Shown one piece after another: positions 51,290-61,364 of a stretch of DNA of 64,000 bases. The stretch lies in the NCBI RefSeq assembly GCF_001571365.1, contig NZ_BCTQ01000014.1, positions 62,001-126,000 on the forward strand, written 5' to 3'. The stretch is from Achromobacter denitrificans NBRC 15125. GTDB taxonomy: Bacteria > Pseudomonadota > Gammaproteobacteria > Burkholderiales > Burkholderiaceae_B. Both the position numbers and the translations under genes were made by a program. Under the pieces are notes generated by a model that was not told where the DNA came from, searched no databases, and was given only the letters and a program-made list of their open reading frames with translations. Numbering within the stretch: the stretch's first letter is position 1; each line of letters opens with the position of its first letter.

Positions 51290-52780
51290 CTACTCGTCTT
51301 CGATGCCCAGCTCGCGCAGCTTGCGCGTGATGGTGTTGCGGCCGATGCCCAGGCGCGAGGCCGCTTCCACGCGGCGGCCGCGGCTGGCGTCCAGCGCGCT
51401 TTGCAGCAGGATCTTCTCGAACTGGCGCGTCAGCGTGGCCATGACGGCGGGCTCGCCGCGCTCCAGCCGGTACTGGGCGTCGCGCAGCAGCGAATCCTGC
51501 CAGTTGCGCGGCGCGCCCTCGTCGGCCGGCGCGGCGGCCGGCAGCACGGTGCCCACGCCCGCGATCGGCGCGGCCGGACGCGGCGCGGGGATCGCGTGCT
51601 GCTGATGCTCCATGGCGCGGATCTCCGGCGGCAGATCCGCCGGCTCCACCGTCTGGCCCGGCGCCATCACCGTGAGCCAGTGGCAGAAATTCTCCAGTTG
51701 GCGCACGTTGCCGGGGAAATCGAACTTGGTCAGCACCGCCAGCGCCTCGGGCGTCAGCCGCTTGACCGGCACACCCAGGGCGCGGGCGCTGGCGGTCAGG
51801 AAATGGCCGGCCAGCGCGGGAATGTCCTCCACGCGCTCGCGCAGCGGCGGCAGGCGCAGCCGGATCACGTTCAGGCGATGGAACAAGTCCTCGCGGAACA
51901 GCCCCTGCTCGACGCGCTGCTCCAGCGGCTGGTGCGTGGCGGCCACGATGCGCACGTCCACCCGCACCGGCTGCGCGCCGCCCACCCGATAGAAGCTGCC
52001 TTCGGCCAGCACGCGCAGCAGCCGCGTCTGGAGCTCGATCGGCATGTCGCCGATTTCGTCCAGGAACAGCGTTCCGCCGTGCGCTTCCTCGAAACGGCCG
52101 CGGCGCAGGGTATTGGCGCCCGTGAAGGCGCCGCGCTCGTGGCCGAAGAGTTCGGCTTCGAGAAGATCGCGCGGAATGGCCGCCGCGTTCAGCGCCACGA
52201 AGGGGCCGCCGGCGCGCACGCCGTGCCCGTGCAGGGCGCGGGCCACCAGTTCCTTGCCGGTCCCGGATTCGCCGGTGATCAGCACGGTGACCTTGGATTG
52301 CGCCAGCCGGCCGATGGCGCGGAACACTTCCTGCATGGCGGTGGACGAGGACTGCGTCATCATCCAGCGCTCGTTGTTCTGCGCCGACTCGCCCTGCCCT
52401 TCGGGGGTTTCGGGCGGGGTCGATTCCTGCATGGCGCGCTGGATCAGCGCCACCGCCTCGTTCACGTCGAACGGCTTGGCCAGGTAGTCGAACGCGCCGC
52501 CCTGGAAGGCGGACACGGTGCTGTCCAGGTCGGCGAAGGCCGTCATCACGATCACCGGCAGGCCGGGATGGCGCTCCTTGAGCTGCCGCAGCAGTTCCAG
52601 GCCATTGCCGCCGGGCATGCGGATATCGGACACCAGCGCGACCGGGGTTTCGCGCGACAGCGCCTCCAGCACGTCGGCCGACTGGGAAAAACTGCGGGTG
52701 GGGACGCCGGCACGGGCCAGCGCCTTTTCCAGGACCCAGCGGATGGCCTGGTCATCATCGACGATCCATACGGGTTTCAT
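51290..52780 (-). CDS. ntrC: Nitrogen regulation response regulator NtrC
   Basis: A 496-residue sigma-54 activator. The receiver domain has acidic residues near 8-10, phosphorylation Asp52 in VSDIRMPGG and Lys in YLAKPFD. The AAA+ domain has Walker A GESGTGKE, the sigma-54 contact loop GAFTGA and LFLDEIGDMP for Walker B. The C-terminus ends in a Fis-type helix-turn-helix (VEAASRLGIGRNTITRKLRE). A Pro/Ala-rich linker near 400 makes it a little longer than the E. coli protein. Its start overlaps the ntrB stop (TGATG). It should act at the sigma-54 promoter of glnA. Confidence 0.96.
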   Translation of the reverse strand: MKPVWIVDDDQAIRWVLEKALARAGVPTRSFSQSADVLEALSRETPVALVSDIRMPGGNGLELLRQLKERHPGLPVIVMTAFADLDSTVSAFQGGAFDYLAKPFDVNEAVALIQRAMQESTPPETPEGQGESAQNNERWMMTQSSSTAMQEVFRAIGRLAQSKVTVLITGESGTGKELVARALHGHGVRAGGPFVALNAAAIPRDLLEAELFGHERGAFTGANTLRRGRFEEAHGGTLFLDEIGDMPIELQTRLLRVLAEGSFYRVGGAQPVRVDVRIVAATHQPLEQRVEQGLFREDLFHRLNVIRLRLPPLRERVEDIPALAGHFLTASARALGVPVKRLTPEALAVLTKFDFPGNVRQLENFCHWLTVMAPGQTVEPADLPPEIRAMEHQQHAIPAPRPAAPIAGVGTVLPAAAPADEGAPRNWQDSLLRDAQYRLERGEPAVMATLTRQFEKILLQSALDASRGRRVEAASRLGIGRNTITRKLRELGIEDE

Positions 52781-53844
52781 CAGTGTGCAGGCTCCATCGG
52801 AAGGACCAGGCGAAACTCGGTGCGCCCCGGTCGGGATTCAAATTCGATGATGCCGCCATGCTGCTGCACGAAGTCCTGCGCCAGGCTCAGGCCCAGGCCG
52901 GTGCCGCCGGCGCGCGCCGTGACCAGCGGATGGAAGATGCGGTCGCGGATGTGGTCCGGCACGCCGGGGCCGTTATCGATGATGGACAGCACCAGCGCCA
53001 GGCGGTGCTGCTTGTGCGCCAGCATGACCTGCCGCGCCACGCGCGTGCGCAGGGTGACGACACCGGGTTCGGTTTGCGGCCCCTGGGGCCGGGCGACCAG
53101 TTCCTGGGCGGCGTTGCGCGCCACGTTCAGGACGGCCTGCATCAGGCGGGCGGCATCGCCCTTCAGGTCGGGCATCGACGCGTCGTAGTCGCGCAGCAGC
53201 GTGACTTCGTTGCGGAACTCGGCCTGGATCAGCGCGCAGACGCGCTCGCAGATCTCGTGGATATTCACCGGCCGCGCATTCAGCGGGACGCGTTGCGGGC
53301 CGCTCAGGCGGTCCACCAGCGCCTGCAGGCGGTCGGCTTCGGAAATGATGACCTGGGTGTACTCGGCCAGGGCCGCGCTGGGCAGCTCGGCTTCCAGCAA
53401 TTGCGCGGCGCCGCGCAGGCCGCCCAGGGGATTCTTGACTTCATGCGCCAGGTTGCGCAACAGCTCGCGGTGCGCCTCGATCTCGTCGACCAGCCGGTGG
53501 TTGCGGTCGGCCAGCACGCGCTGCTCGATTTCGCGCGTTTCGATCAGGACGGGCCAGCGCTGGCCCGTCAGCCCCACCGTCGTCACCGACACTTCCACGG
53601 ATTCCGTGGCGCGGCGCAGGGACGCCAGCTGCCTGACGTCGGCATAGCGGCCGGCGGCGGCGCGGTCGATGGAGGATTGGATGTTTTCCGGACTGTCGAA
53701 CAGCGTCGCGGCGGAGTGCCCGTTCAGTTGCTTGCGCGAGCGGCCGAACAAGTCTTCGGCGGCCGCGTTGGCGTATTCGATATGACCGCGCTCGTTGACC
53801 AGGAAAACGGACGTGGCTAGCAGATCGAGAGCTTCTACATTCAT
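52780..53844 (-). CDS. ntrB: Nitrogen regulation sensor kinase NtrB
   Basis: A 354-residue cytoplasmic kinase/phosphatase controlled by PII. An N-terminal PAS domain (about 1-110) is followed by the phosphorylated His134 in AHEVKNPLGG and a HATPase domain with the N box VARNAAQEL, DNGPGVPD and GGTGLGLSLA. There is no membrane segment, as expected. It lies 178 bases after glnA on the same strand, so it can be read from glnA or from its own weak promoter. Confidence 0.95.
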   Translation of the reverse strand: MNVEALDLLATSVFLVNERGHIEYANAAAEDLFGRSRKQLNGHSAATLFDSPENIQSSIDRAAAGRYADVRQLASLRRATESVEVSVTTVGLTGQRWPVLIETREIEQRVLADRNHRLVDEIEAHRELLRNLAHEVKNPLGGLRGAAQLLEAELPSAALAEYTQVIISEADRLQALVDRLSGPQRVPLNARPVNIHEICERVCALIQAEFRNEVTLLRDYDASMPDLKGDAARLMQAVLNVARNAAQELVARPQGPQTEPGVVTLRTRVARQVMLAHKQHRLALVLSIIDNGPGVPDHIRDRIFHPLVTARAGGTGLGLSLAQDFVQQHGGIIEFESRPGRTEFRLVLPMEPAH

Positions 53845-54022
53845 TTTTCAACATACCCGAATGTGAGGGGAAAGCGGAGCGCGACGTCGCCGGAAGCCGG
53901 CGCCCTGCCCGCCGGGCCTGGGGCCTGGCGGACAGTTTGTCGATCCGCGGTCTGGCGGTGCGCGTGGTGCGGGCCCTGGTTTCTGCCTACATCATCGCGC
54001 TCCCCCAGCCACAGCCTCGCGA

Positions 54023-55435
54023 TCAGAGACTGTAGTACATGTCGAACTCGACCGGGTGCGTCGTCATGCGCAGGCGGTTCACATCGGCCATCTTCAGGTC
54101 GATGTAGGCCGACAGCATGTCGTTGCTGAACACGCCGCCGCGGGTCAGGAACTCGCGGTCGCCGTCCAGGGCTTCCAGGGCCTGTTCCAGCGAGGAGCAG
54201 ACGGTCGGGATCTTCGCGTCTTCTTCCGGCGGCAGGTCGTACAGGTTCTTGTCGGCCGGATCGCCCGGGTGGATCTTGTTCTGCACGCCGTCCAGGCCGG
54301 CCATCATCAGGGCCGAGAACGCCAGGTACGGGTTGGCCAGGGGGTCCGGGAAGCGCGCTTCGACGCGGCGGCCCTTCGGGTTGCCGACGTACGGAATGCG
54401 GATCGAGGCCGAACGGTTGCGGGCCGAGTAGGCCAGCTTGACCGGGGCTTCGTAGTGCGGGACCAGGCGCTTGTACGAGTTGGTGCCGGGGTTGGTGATG
54501 GCGTTCAGCGCGCGGGCGTGCTTGATGATGCCGCCGATGTAGTACAGCGCGAATTCCGACAGGCCGGCGTAGCCGTTGCCCGCGAACAGGTTCTGGCCGT
54601 CCTTCCAGATCGACTGGTGCACGTGCATGCCCGAGCCGTTGTCGCCGACGATGGGCTTGGGCATGAAGGTGGCGGTCTTGCCGTAGGCGTGGGCCACGTT
54701 GTGAATGATGTACTTGGTGATCTGCGTCCAGTCGGCGCGCTGCACCAGCGTGCTGAACTTGGTGCCGATTTCGAGCTGGCCGGCGCCGGCCACTTCATGG
54801 TGGTGCACTTCGACCGGCACGCCCATCTGTTCCATCAGCAGGCACATTTCCGAACGCATGTCCTGGAAGGAATCGACCGGGGGCACGGGGAAGTAGCCGC
54901 CCTTCACGGCGGGGCGATGGCCGGTGTTGCCGCCTTCGAAATCCAGGCCGGTGGACCAGGAGGCCTCTTCCGACTTGATCTTGACGAAGGTGCCCGACAT
55001 GTCGGTGTTCCAGCTCACGCCGTCGAACACGAAGAATTCGGGTTCCGGACCGAAGTAGGCGGTGTCGCCCAGGCCGGAGGACTTGAGGTAGGCTTCGGCG
55101 CGCTTGGCCAGCGAGCGCGGGTCGCGGTCATAGCCCTTCAGGTCGGAGGGTTCGACGACGTCGCACGACAGGATCAGGGTCGGTTCTTCGCGGAACGGAT
55201 CCAGGTTGCCGGTCGAGCAGTCGGGGATGAGGAGCATGTCGGACGCTTCGATGCCCTTCCAGCCCGGGATCGAGGAGCCGTCGAAAGCCTGGCCGCTTTC
55301 CAGCTTGTCTTCGTCGATCTGGCTGGTGGGCACGGACACGTGGTGCTCACGGCCAACCGTATCGGTGAAGCGGAAATCCACGAATTTGACTTCGTTGTCG
55401 GCGATCTGTTTCAGGACGTCTTTCGGGCTTGCCAT
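54023..55435 (-). CDS. glnA: Type I glutamine synthetase GlnA
   Basis: A 470-residue dodecameric enzyme that makes glutamine from glutamate, ammonia and ATP. Segments [12 protein letters not shown], the metal-site [25 protein letters not shown] and the adenylylation Tyr in NLYDLPPEE are all present, so control by GlnE is expected. The ATG at 55433-55435 has a GGAG site; a longer frame upstream runs through the promoter and is not used. A sigma-54 promoter and two NtrC sites lie upstream. Confidence 0.97.
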   Translation of the reverse strand: MASPKDVLKQIADNEVKFVDFRFTDTVGREHHVSVPTSQIDEDKLESGQAFDGSSIPGWKGIEASDMLLIPDCSTGNLDPFREEPTLILSCDVVEPSDLKGYDRDPRSLAKRAEAYLKSSGLGDTAYFGPEPEFFVFDGVSWNTDMSGTFVKIKSEEASWSTGLDFEGGNTGHRPAVKGGYFPVPPVDSFQDMRSEMCLLMEQMGVPVEVHHHEVAGAGQLEIGTKFSTLVQRADWTQITKYIIHNVAHAYGKTATFMPKPIVGDNGSGMHVHQSIWKDGQNLFAGNGYAGLSEFALYYIGGIIKHARALNAITNPGTNSYKRLVPHYEAPVKLAYSARNRSASIRIPYVGNPKGRRVEARFPDPLANPYLAFSALMMAGLDGVQNKIHPGDPADKNLYDLPPEEDAKIPTVCSSLEQALEALDGDREFLTRGGVFSNDMLSAYIDLKMADVNRLRMTTHPVEFDMYYSL

Positions 55436-55495
55436 GTCATCTCCATTAGATAAAAAGGTCGAGGGCCTTGCCCGTCGACTGGCATAAACCAAGGA

Positions 55496-55511
55496 AGCAA
55501 TATGCGTGCCA
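55496..55511 (-). promoter_or_regulatory. Sigma-54 promoter of glnA
   Basis: Read on the minus strand the sequence is TGGCACGCATATTGCT, which matches the -24/-12 consensus TGGCAC-N5-TTGCW completely. The start of transcription would be near 55485, leaving a leader of about 50 bases before glnA. Confidence 0.93.
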
Positions 55512-55517
55512 GGTTTT

Positions 55518-55536
55518 CCTCCGGGTTTCCCGGAGG
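55518..55536. other. Perfect hairpin between glnA promoter and NtrC sites
   Basis: CCTCCGGG pairs exactly with CCCGGAGG around TTT. It lies between the sigma-54 promoter and the enhancer sites, where a bend or loop is needed. It could also weaken transcription entering from hemW, but no U-run follows. Confidence 0.4.
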
Positions 55537-55563
55537 GTGGCTTGGGGCTCAGGGGAAAATGTA

Positions 55564-55612
55564 GCACCATATTGGTGCAAAGCATGGGGCATGATTGCCC
55601 CATCGTGGTGCG
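55564..55612. promoter_or_regulatory. Two NtrC enhancer sites for glnA
   Basis: Site one (55564-55579) is GCACCATATTGGTGCA, which agrees with the NtrC consensus GCACCA-N4/5-TGGTGC. Site two (55596-55612) is TGCCCCATCGTGGTGCG, a weaker copy 32 bases away. They lie about 85 and 120 bases upstream of the predicted start, suitable for binding by NtrC dimers that assemble together. Confidence 0.85.
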
Positions 55613-55618
55613 AAAACG

Positions 55619-56842
55619 CTACAGGAACATTTCCTGCAGGTCATTGAGGAAGCGCCAGCCCAGGGGCGTCGCCCGCAGGCGGGTCGGATCGGCGTCCAGC
55701 AGGCCCCGTTTCGAGGCTGCCTCCAATTGGTGCGCGATAACGGCCAGCGACAAGCCGGTGCGCTCGTCGAAGGTCGAGGAAGCCACCCCGTCCTTCAGGC
55801 GCAGCGCGTTCAGCATGAATTCGAACGGCAGTTCATCCGGGCCGACCTGCCGGCTTTCCGCGATATGGCTGCCGTCGCGCGCCATCGCGGCCTGCATCCA
55901 GGAGTCCGGGCCGCGCAGCCGCGCTTCGCGCACGATGCGGTCGTGGAAGGACAGCTTGCCGTGGGCGCCCGGGCCGATGCCCAGGTAATCGCCGAACTCC
56001 CAGTAATTCAGATTGTGCCGGCAGCGGGCGCCGGGCCGGGCATAGGCCGACACCTCGTAGCGCGCCAGGCCCGCCGCGGCCAGTTCCCCCTCCACCGCTT
56101 CCTGCATGGCGGCGCTGGTGTCGTCGTCCGGCAGGTCTTCGGGCGGGAATTTGGCGAAGACAGTGTTGGGTTCCATGGTCAGGTGGTAGAGCGACAGATG
56201 CTCGGTGCCGAACGCCACGGCCTGGCGCAGATCGGCCACACAGGCGTCCAGCGTCTGGCCCGGCAGCGCGAACATCACGTCCAGGTTCACGCGCGGCACG
56301 GCGCGCTGCGCCATTTCGATGGCCGCCCGCGCCTGGGCCGAATCATGGATGCGGCCCAGCTTTTTCAGCTGGGCATCGTCGAAGCTCTGGATGCCCAGCG
56401 AGAATCGCGTGACGCCGCTGGCGGCGTAGTCCCGGAAGCGGCCGGCCTCGGCCGTGCCCGGGTTCGCTTCCATGGTGATCTCGGCGTCGGGCCAGAGGTT
56501 CAGGTAGGCGCGCAGCATGGCCAGCAGCTCGTCCAACCCGGCCGACGACAGCAGGCTGGGCGTGCCGCCGCCGATGAAGACGGACACCACCTGCCGCCCC
56601 CAGATGGAAGGCAGGGCCTGCTCCAGGTCGCTGCGCAGCGCGTCCAGGTAGGCGCGCTCGGGGATGCCTTCCCCGGGCGCGGCGTGTGAATTGAAATCGC
56701 AGTACGGGCATTTGCGCACGCACCACGGCACGTGCACGTAGATCGACAGCGGCGGCAGGCTGCTCAGCGTGGCGCCGGCCGGCGGTTTCGGGCGCGACGA
56801 CGGCGCGCCCATGTCGTTGCGGATGGGAATGATGATGGACAT
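55619..56842 (-). CDS. hemW: Radical SAM heme chaperone HemW
   Basis: A 407-residue radical SAM protein. The iron-sulfur motif is Cys41, Cys45, Cys48 in PWCVRKCPYCDF, and GGGTPSLLS, ANPGTAEAG and LGIQSFDDAQL follow in the core. It is similar to oxygen-independent coproporphyrinogen oxidase HemN but has the shorter HemW form, now regarded as a heme transfer chaperone. It follows rdgB on the same strand, a common order in this group. The first 30 residues are low in conservation, so a start at 56812 is also possible. Confidence 0.93.
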   Translation of the reverse strand: MSIIIPIRNDMGAPSSRPKPPAGATLSSLPPLSIYVHVPWCVRKCPYCDFNSHAAPGEGIPERAYLDALRSDLEQALPSIWGRQVVSVFIGGGTPSLLSSAGLDELLAMLRAYLNLWPDAEITMEANPGTAEAGRFRDYAASGVTRFSLGIQSFDDAQLKKLGRIHDSAQARAAIEMAQRAVPRVNLDVMFALPGQTLDACVADLRQAVAFGTEHLSLYHLTMEPNTVFAKFPPEDLPDDDTSAAMQEAVEGELAAAGLARYEVSAYARPGARCRHNLNYWEFGDYLGIGPGAHGKLSFHDRIVREARLRGPDSWMQAAMARDGSHIAESRQVGPDELPFEFMLNALRLKDGVASSTFDERTGLSLAVIAHQLEAASKRGLLDADPTRLRATPLGWRFLNDLQEMFL

Positions 56843-56879
56843 GCGTGATTCCTGGACCTGGCGCCGCGCGGCGCCCTCG

Positions 56880-57503
56880 TCAAGCCTGGCTCAGCTTGCC
56901 GAGCAGTTCGCGCAGCGCGCGGGCGCGATGGCTGACCCGGTTCTTTTCCTCGGGTTCGAGGGACGCGGCGGTCAGGGCCATGTCGGGCAGGTAGAAATGC
57001 GGATCGTAGCCAAAGCCGTTGGCGCCTTCGGGCTGGTCGATGATCTCGCCATGCCACAGGCCCTCCCCGATGAGCGGCCGGGGATCGTTTTCCGAACGCA
57101 CCAGGGCCAGCACCGCCACGTACCAGGCGCTGCGGTCGGCCACGCCGGCCAGGCGGCTCACCAACAGCGCATTGTTGGCCTGGTCGGACTTTTCGCCGCC
57201 GTTCATCTGGGCATAGCGCGCCGAATACACGCCCGGGCCGCCGTCCAGCGCGGCCACGCACAGGCCGGAATCGTCGGCCAGCGCCGGCAGGCCGGTCAGG
57301 CGGCTGGCGTGGCGGGCCTTGGCCAGCGCGTTTTCGACGAACGTAACGTGCGGCTCTTCGGCTTCGGGCACGCCCAGCTCGCCCTGGGGCACCAGTTCGA
57401 TGCCCAGGGGCGCGAACAGGGCCGAGAATTCGCGCAGCTTGCCGGCGTTGTTGGACGCCAGCACGACGCGGCGCAGGGAATCGGGAATCTTGGGAGAAGT
57501 CAT
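56880..57503 (-). CDS. rdgB: XTP/dITP pyrophosphatase RdgB
   Basis: A 207-residue housecleaning enzyme that removes non-canonical purine triphosphates. Family motifs are VVLASNNAGKLREF, ETFVENALAKARHAS-like FVENALAKARH, ADDSGLCVAALDG, GANGFGYDPHF and KNRVSHRARA. The ATG at 57501-57503 begins the family; longer frames run into the divergent promoter region of the EAL gene. It is transcribed towards hemW with a 37-base gap. Confidence 0.95.
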   Translation of the reverse strand: MTSPKIPDSLRRVVLASNNAGKLREFSALFAPLGIELVPQGELGVPEAEEPHVTFVENALAKARHASRLTGLPALADDSGLCVAALDGGPGVYSARYAQMNGGEKSDQANNALLVSRLAGVADRSAWYVAVLALVRSENDPRPLIGEGLWHGEIIDQPEGANGFGYDPHFYLPDMALTAASLEPEEKNRVSHRARALRELLGKLSQA

Positions 57504-57706
57504 GGGCAAATTGTATAGGCGGCGGCCCGCAAGCGCCGCCCGCGCGCCCAATACCCCTCCCGCCCGGCGGGACAAGATGGAAATCGTTGTTGACAGGCGT
57601 ATGGCGTCGGCTGAATATGACGCGCCAGTCGTCGGCGCAACAACGCAGACATATTTTGTTGTCAATATGGCCAACTTGTCACTGATCGTATCTGAACGCA
57701 CCGGCG

Positions 57707-59560
57707 ATGGATCCCATTCACGCTTTGCCCCGGCCGGCTTCGGCCCGCGCGCCCACCTCCAACCGGGACCGCGCGTCCACGCACGTGAACCTCGCCGGAA
57801 TCCTCCGCGAACGGTTGCTGCGCCCGCGATTCCAACCCGTCGTCGACCTGTCCCATAGCCGCGTCTACGGCCATGAGAGCCTGATCCGCGGGCCGGCGGA
57901 CACCGCCCTGCACTTCCCCGACGCCCTCTTCGCCGAAGCCCGCCGCCAGGGCCTGCATCCGCAGCTGGAACTGGCCAGTTTCCGCGCCGGCGCCCAGGGC
58001 TTCCAGCGGCACGACGCCGCCGGCATGCTGTTCCTGAACCTGTCCGGCTCGGCGCTGATCCATTACTGGACCCTCTGGGGCGAGGAAATGCCCCAGCGGC
58101 TGCTGAAAGACTGCGATCTCGCGCCGTCCAGCATCATCGTGGAATTGACCGAGCAGGACCCGCTCTCGGAACACATGGACGAAGTGGCCAGCGCCTTCGC
58201 CTGCCTGCGCGAGCATGGCATGCGCGTGGCGCTGGACGACTACGGCGTGGGCAATTCCAATCTCCAGCTCTGGGCCGAGATGCAGCCCGACCTGGTCAAG
58301 ATCGACCGCTATTTCTTCGACGGCATCGGCCAGGACGAGCGCAAGCAGAACATGGTGCGCGCCATCCTGAAGGTAGCGCAGCATCTGGGCACCGCGGTCG
58401 TGGCCGAGGGCATCGAAACCGCCGAGGACCTCGCCGTGGTCCGCGAACTGGACATACGCTACGCCCAGGGCTGGTTCCTGGGACGGCCCGACGAAACCCT
58501 GCTGACCGAACTGGCGCCGCCCCTGCGCGATTCGCTGCGGCAGCGGACCCAGGCGGCCGCGCCGCAGCGCTCCGCCGGCGGCACCGCGGCCAGCCTGCGC
58601 GTCCAGGCGCCGGCCGCCCTGCTGTCCGAGCACACCAACGACGACGTGCACCGCCTGTTCATCGAGCACAAGGACATGCATGCCGTGGCGGTGGTGGACG
58701 CGGACAACCGCCCGGTCGGCATCATCAACCGGCGCGACTTCCTGGAGCACTACGCCCAGCGCTACACGCGCGACCTGTTCGGGCGCGACGCCTGTTCGAC
58801 CTTCATGAACGCCCAGCCGGTGCTGGTGGACCTGAACGTGTCCATCGACCAATTGAGCCACGTGCTGATCTCCGAGGACCAGCGCTACCTGATGGACGGC
58901 CTCATCATCACCCGCGACGGCCGCTACGACGGCCTGGCCACCGGCGAAACCCTGGTGCGTTCGGTGACCGAGATGCGGATCGAGGCGGCGCGCTACGCCA
59001 ACCCGCTCACCTCGCTGCCCGGCAACATCCCCATCAGCCGCCATATCGCCACCCTGCTAGACGACGCGGACGACTTCACGATCTGCTACGGCGACCTGAA
59101 CAATTTCAAGCCCTTCAACGACGTCTACGGCTACTGGCGCGGCGACGACATGATCATGCTGACCGCCGAGGTCATCAAACGCCACTGCGACCCGCAGCGG
59201 GACTTCGTGGGCCATGTGGGCGGAGACGATTTCGTGGTGCTGCTGCGCAGCCCGGACTGGATGGACCGCGCCCGCCGCATCATCGCGGAATTCAACGAGC
59301 GCGCCATGGACCTGTACGACGACGCGGGGCGCCGCAATGGCGGGATCGAGGCCGAGGACCGCTACGGCGTGCCCCGCTTCTTCCCGTTCGTGACGCTGGG
59401 AGTGGGCGCCCTCACCGTCACGCCCTCCCTATGCGAGCGCATCCGCCCGGAGGACATCGCCTCGGCCGCCGCCCACGTCAAGCACAAGGTCAAGCACGGG
59501 AACCTGTCTCTGGTGACCGAGCGCTACGCCGGCGCCCCCCTGCCGCAACTCGACAGCTGA
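57707..59560 (+). CDS. EAL-CBS-GGDEF cyclic-di-GMP signalling protein
   Basis: A 617-residue cytoplasmic protein with an EAL domain first (about 28-270), a CBS pair (about 285-415) and a GGDEF domain last (about 430-600). The EAL site keeps Glu57 (ESL), Asn in FLNLSGS, the Asp pair and Lys in [10 protein letters not shown] and PDLVKIDR, and AEGIET, so phosphodiesterase activity is likely. The GGDEF site is GGDDF, a conservative change compatible with cyclase activity or GTP binding. The CBS pair may sense an adenine nucleotide. No membrane segment is present. The 3' end overlaps the convergent chemoreceptor gene. Confidence 0.92.
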   Translation: MDPIHALPRPASARAPTSNRDRASTHVNLAGILRERLLRPRFQPVVDLSHSRVYGHESLIRGPADTALHFPDALFAEARRQGLHPQLELASFRAGAQGFQRHDAAGMLFLNLSGSALIHYWTLWGEEMPQRLLKDCDLAPSSIIVELTEQDPLSEHMDEVASAFACLREHGMRVALDDYGVGNSNLQLWAEMQPDLVKIDRYFFDGIGQDERKQNMVRAILKVAQHLGTAVVAEGIETAEDLAVVRELDIRYAQGWFLGRPDETLLTELAPPLRDSLRQRTQAAAPQRSAGGTAASLRVQAPAALLSEHTNDDVHRLFIEHKDMHAVAVVDADNRPVGIINRRDFLEHYAQRYTRDLFGRDACSTFMNAQPVLVDLNVSIDQLSHVLISEDQRYLMDGLIITRDGRYDGLATGETLVRSVTEMRIEAARYANPLTSLPGNIPISRHIATLLDDADDFTICYGDLNNFKPFNDVYGYWRGDDMIMLTAEVIKRHCDPQRDFVGHVGGDDFVVLLRSPDWMDRARRIIAEFNERAMDLYDDAGRRNGGIEAEDRYGVPRFFPFVTLGVGALTVTPSLCERIRPEDIASAAAHVKHKVKHGNLSLVTERYAGAPLPQLDS

Positions 59561-61138
59561 AGCCTGCGCCGCGCCGGCCGGCGCGGCGATCCGGAATACC
59601 GCCACCGCCCGCCGCAGCCCTTGCGCCTGGGCTTCCAGGGCGGCGGCCGCGGCGGCGGTCTCCTCCACCATGGCAGCGTTTTCCTGCGTGGACCGCTCGA
59701 TATCGGCCACCGCGTCGTTCACCGAAGCAATGCCGGCCGCCTGCTCCGCGGTGGCGCTGGAGATCTCGGCCACGATCTGCGTCACGCGGTCCACCGACAG
59801 CACCATGTCGCGCATGGTGTCGCCGGCCAGGCCGACCTGGCGCACGCCTGCCTCCACCCGCGAGGCGGAGTCCTCGATCAGGCCCTTGATCTCCTTGGCC
59901 GCCTGCGCGCTGCGCTGGGCCAGCGAGCGGACCTCGCCCGCCACCACCGCGAACCCCTTGCCCTGCTCGCCCGCGCGCGCGGCTTCCACCGCCGCGTTCA
60001 GCGCCAGGATGTTGGTCTGGAAGGCGATGCTGTCGACCACGCCGACGATTTCGCCGATGCGCCGGGCGCTCTCGGCGATGCCGCGCATGCTTTGCACCAC
60101 CTCGTCGACGGCCTGCCCGCCGCGCTGCGCGAGCTGCGTGGCGCCCAGCGCCTGGCGGCTGGCCTGGTCGGCGTTGCCGGCCGTCAACTGGACCGTATGC
60201 GCCAGCTGCATTAGATTGGCGGCGGCTTCCTGCAGCGAGCCGGCCTGGCGCGCCGTGCGGTCCGACATATCGGCGCCGCCCGCCGCGATCTCGCCCGATC
60301 CCGTATGGATTTCCTCCACCCCATGCCGCACGGACGCGACCGCGGCCGACAGGCCGGTCTGCATGCGCCGCATGGCCGAATACAGCACGCCGATCTCATT
60401 GTCGCCGCGCATGGCGATGGCGCCCGTGAGATCGCCGTCCGCGATCCGGTCGAAGTGGGCGCCAGCCTCGTTCAGCGGCCGCAGGATGCCGCGGCGAAAC
60501 GCCAGCCGGATCAGGAGCGCCAGCAGCAGCACCATGCCCAGCACGCCCGCCGCCACCGCGATCACGCGCTCCAGGGTGAGGCTGGCGCCGGCCACCGCCG
60601 CCTGCCCCTGGGCCCGGGCATAGGCCTGGTAGGCGTCGGCCTGCTTGACGTAGGCCGCGCCGCTGCCCGGCAGCACCTTGTCCACCAGCCGGTTCACCTC
60701 GATGCCGTTCCAACCCTTGATGGCGGCCAGCATCGGCGCCAGGGTCTTGTCCGCGAAGGCGGTGTGGGCCGCCAGCACCTGCTCGAACAGCGGCGCGCCC
60801 TGCGCGCCGGCATCCGGATTCGCTCGCAGGCGCGCCAGGCTGGCCGCGGCCTGCCCGAGCAGCGCGTCGGCCTGCGCCAGCGACTGGTCGCGCGCCTCTT
60901 CCAGCCCGCCCTCCATGGCGGTCTTGGCGTCGGTCAGCGCAGCGCGCGCCTGGAACAGCCGGCTCGTCATGTCCGCCAGGTCGCTGGCCCGCTCGATGCT
61001 GCCGCGCCCCAGCGCCTCGATATCGGCGCGATTGTCGCGCAGCACGGCGATGCCGGCCGCCGCCGCCAGGGCGAACAGCGCCACAAACAACGCAAGAATG
61101 GCCGACACCGCCGTCGTGACCCTGATGTTTTTCCGCAT
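59429..61138 (-). CDS. Methyl-accepting chemotaxis protein
   Basis: A 569-residue chemoreceptor. The first membrane segment is at about residues 8-32, a four-helix ligand domain of about 150 residues follows, then a second membrane segment ([17 protein letters not shown]), a HAMP domain and a signalling domain with the conserved tip [20 protein letters not shown] and [13 protein letters not shown]. It lacks a C-terminal CheR-binding pentapeptide. The last 44 codons (59429-59560) are antisense to the end of the EAL-GGDEF gene and look like reverse-frame sequence, so the natural end may once have been near residue 525. Confidence 0.92.
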   Translation of the reverse strand: MRKNIRVTTAVSAILALFVALFALAAAAGIAVLRDNRADIEALGRGSIERASDLADMTSRLFQARAALTDAKTAMEGGLEEARDQSLAQADALLGQAAASLARLRANPDAGAQGAPLFEQVLAAHTAFADKTLAPMLAAIKGWNGIEVNRLVDKVLPGSGAAYVKQADAYQAYARAQGQAAVAGASLTLERVIAVAAGVLGMVLLLALLIRLAFRRGILRPLNEAGAHFDRIADGDLTGAIAMRGDNEIGVLYSAMRRMQTGLSAAVASVRHGVEEIHTGSGEIAAGGADMSDRTARQAGSLQEAAANLMQLAHTVQLTAGNADQASRQALGATQLAQRGGQAVDEVVQSMRGIAESARRIGEIVGVVDSIAFQTNILALNAAVEAARAGEQGKGFAVVAGEVRSLAQRSAQAAKEIKGLIEDSASRVEAGVRQVGLAGDTMRDMVLSVDRVTQIVAEISSATAEQAAGIASVNDAVADIERSTQENAAMVEETAAAAAALEAQAQGLRRAVAVFRIAAPAGAAQASAVELRQGGAGVALGHQRQVPVLDLVLDVGGGRGDVLRADALA

Positions 61139-61364
61139 ATCCGTCCGTGTATCACCTCGCCGCCCGCGGCGGCCTCGGCGGGATTATGGACACCCAGTTT
61201 GGCAATTTCTTGACACAACCCCGCCGCCCCGCTGACAAACTCCCGTCATGAAAGCGCGCTTTTGCGAAGAGGAACCCCGTATTAACGAATTGTGAATTGG
61301 CAGGGACGGCGGCTTGCGGCACATTCAACCCTGTACCGAACCCTTATCCATCAGATACAGCCAC

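Noticed and set aside
61210-61215. TTGACA hexamer before the acyl-CoA dehydrogenase
   Set aside because: No acceptable -10 sequence at 16-18 bases, so no promoter is claimed.
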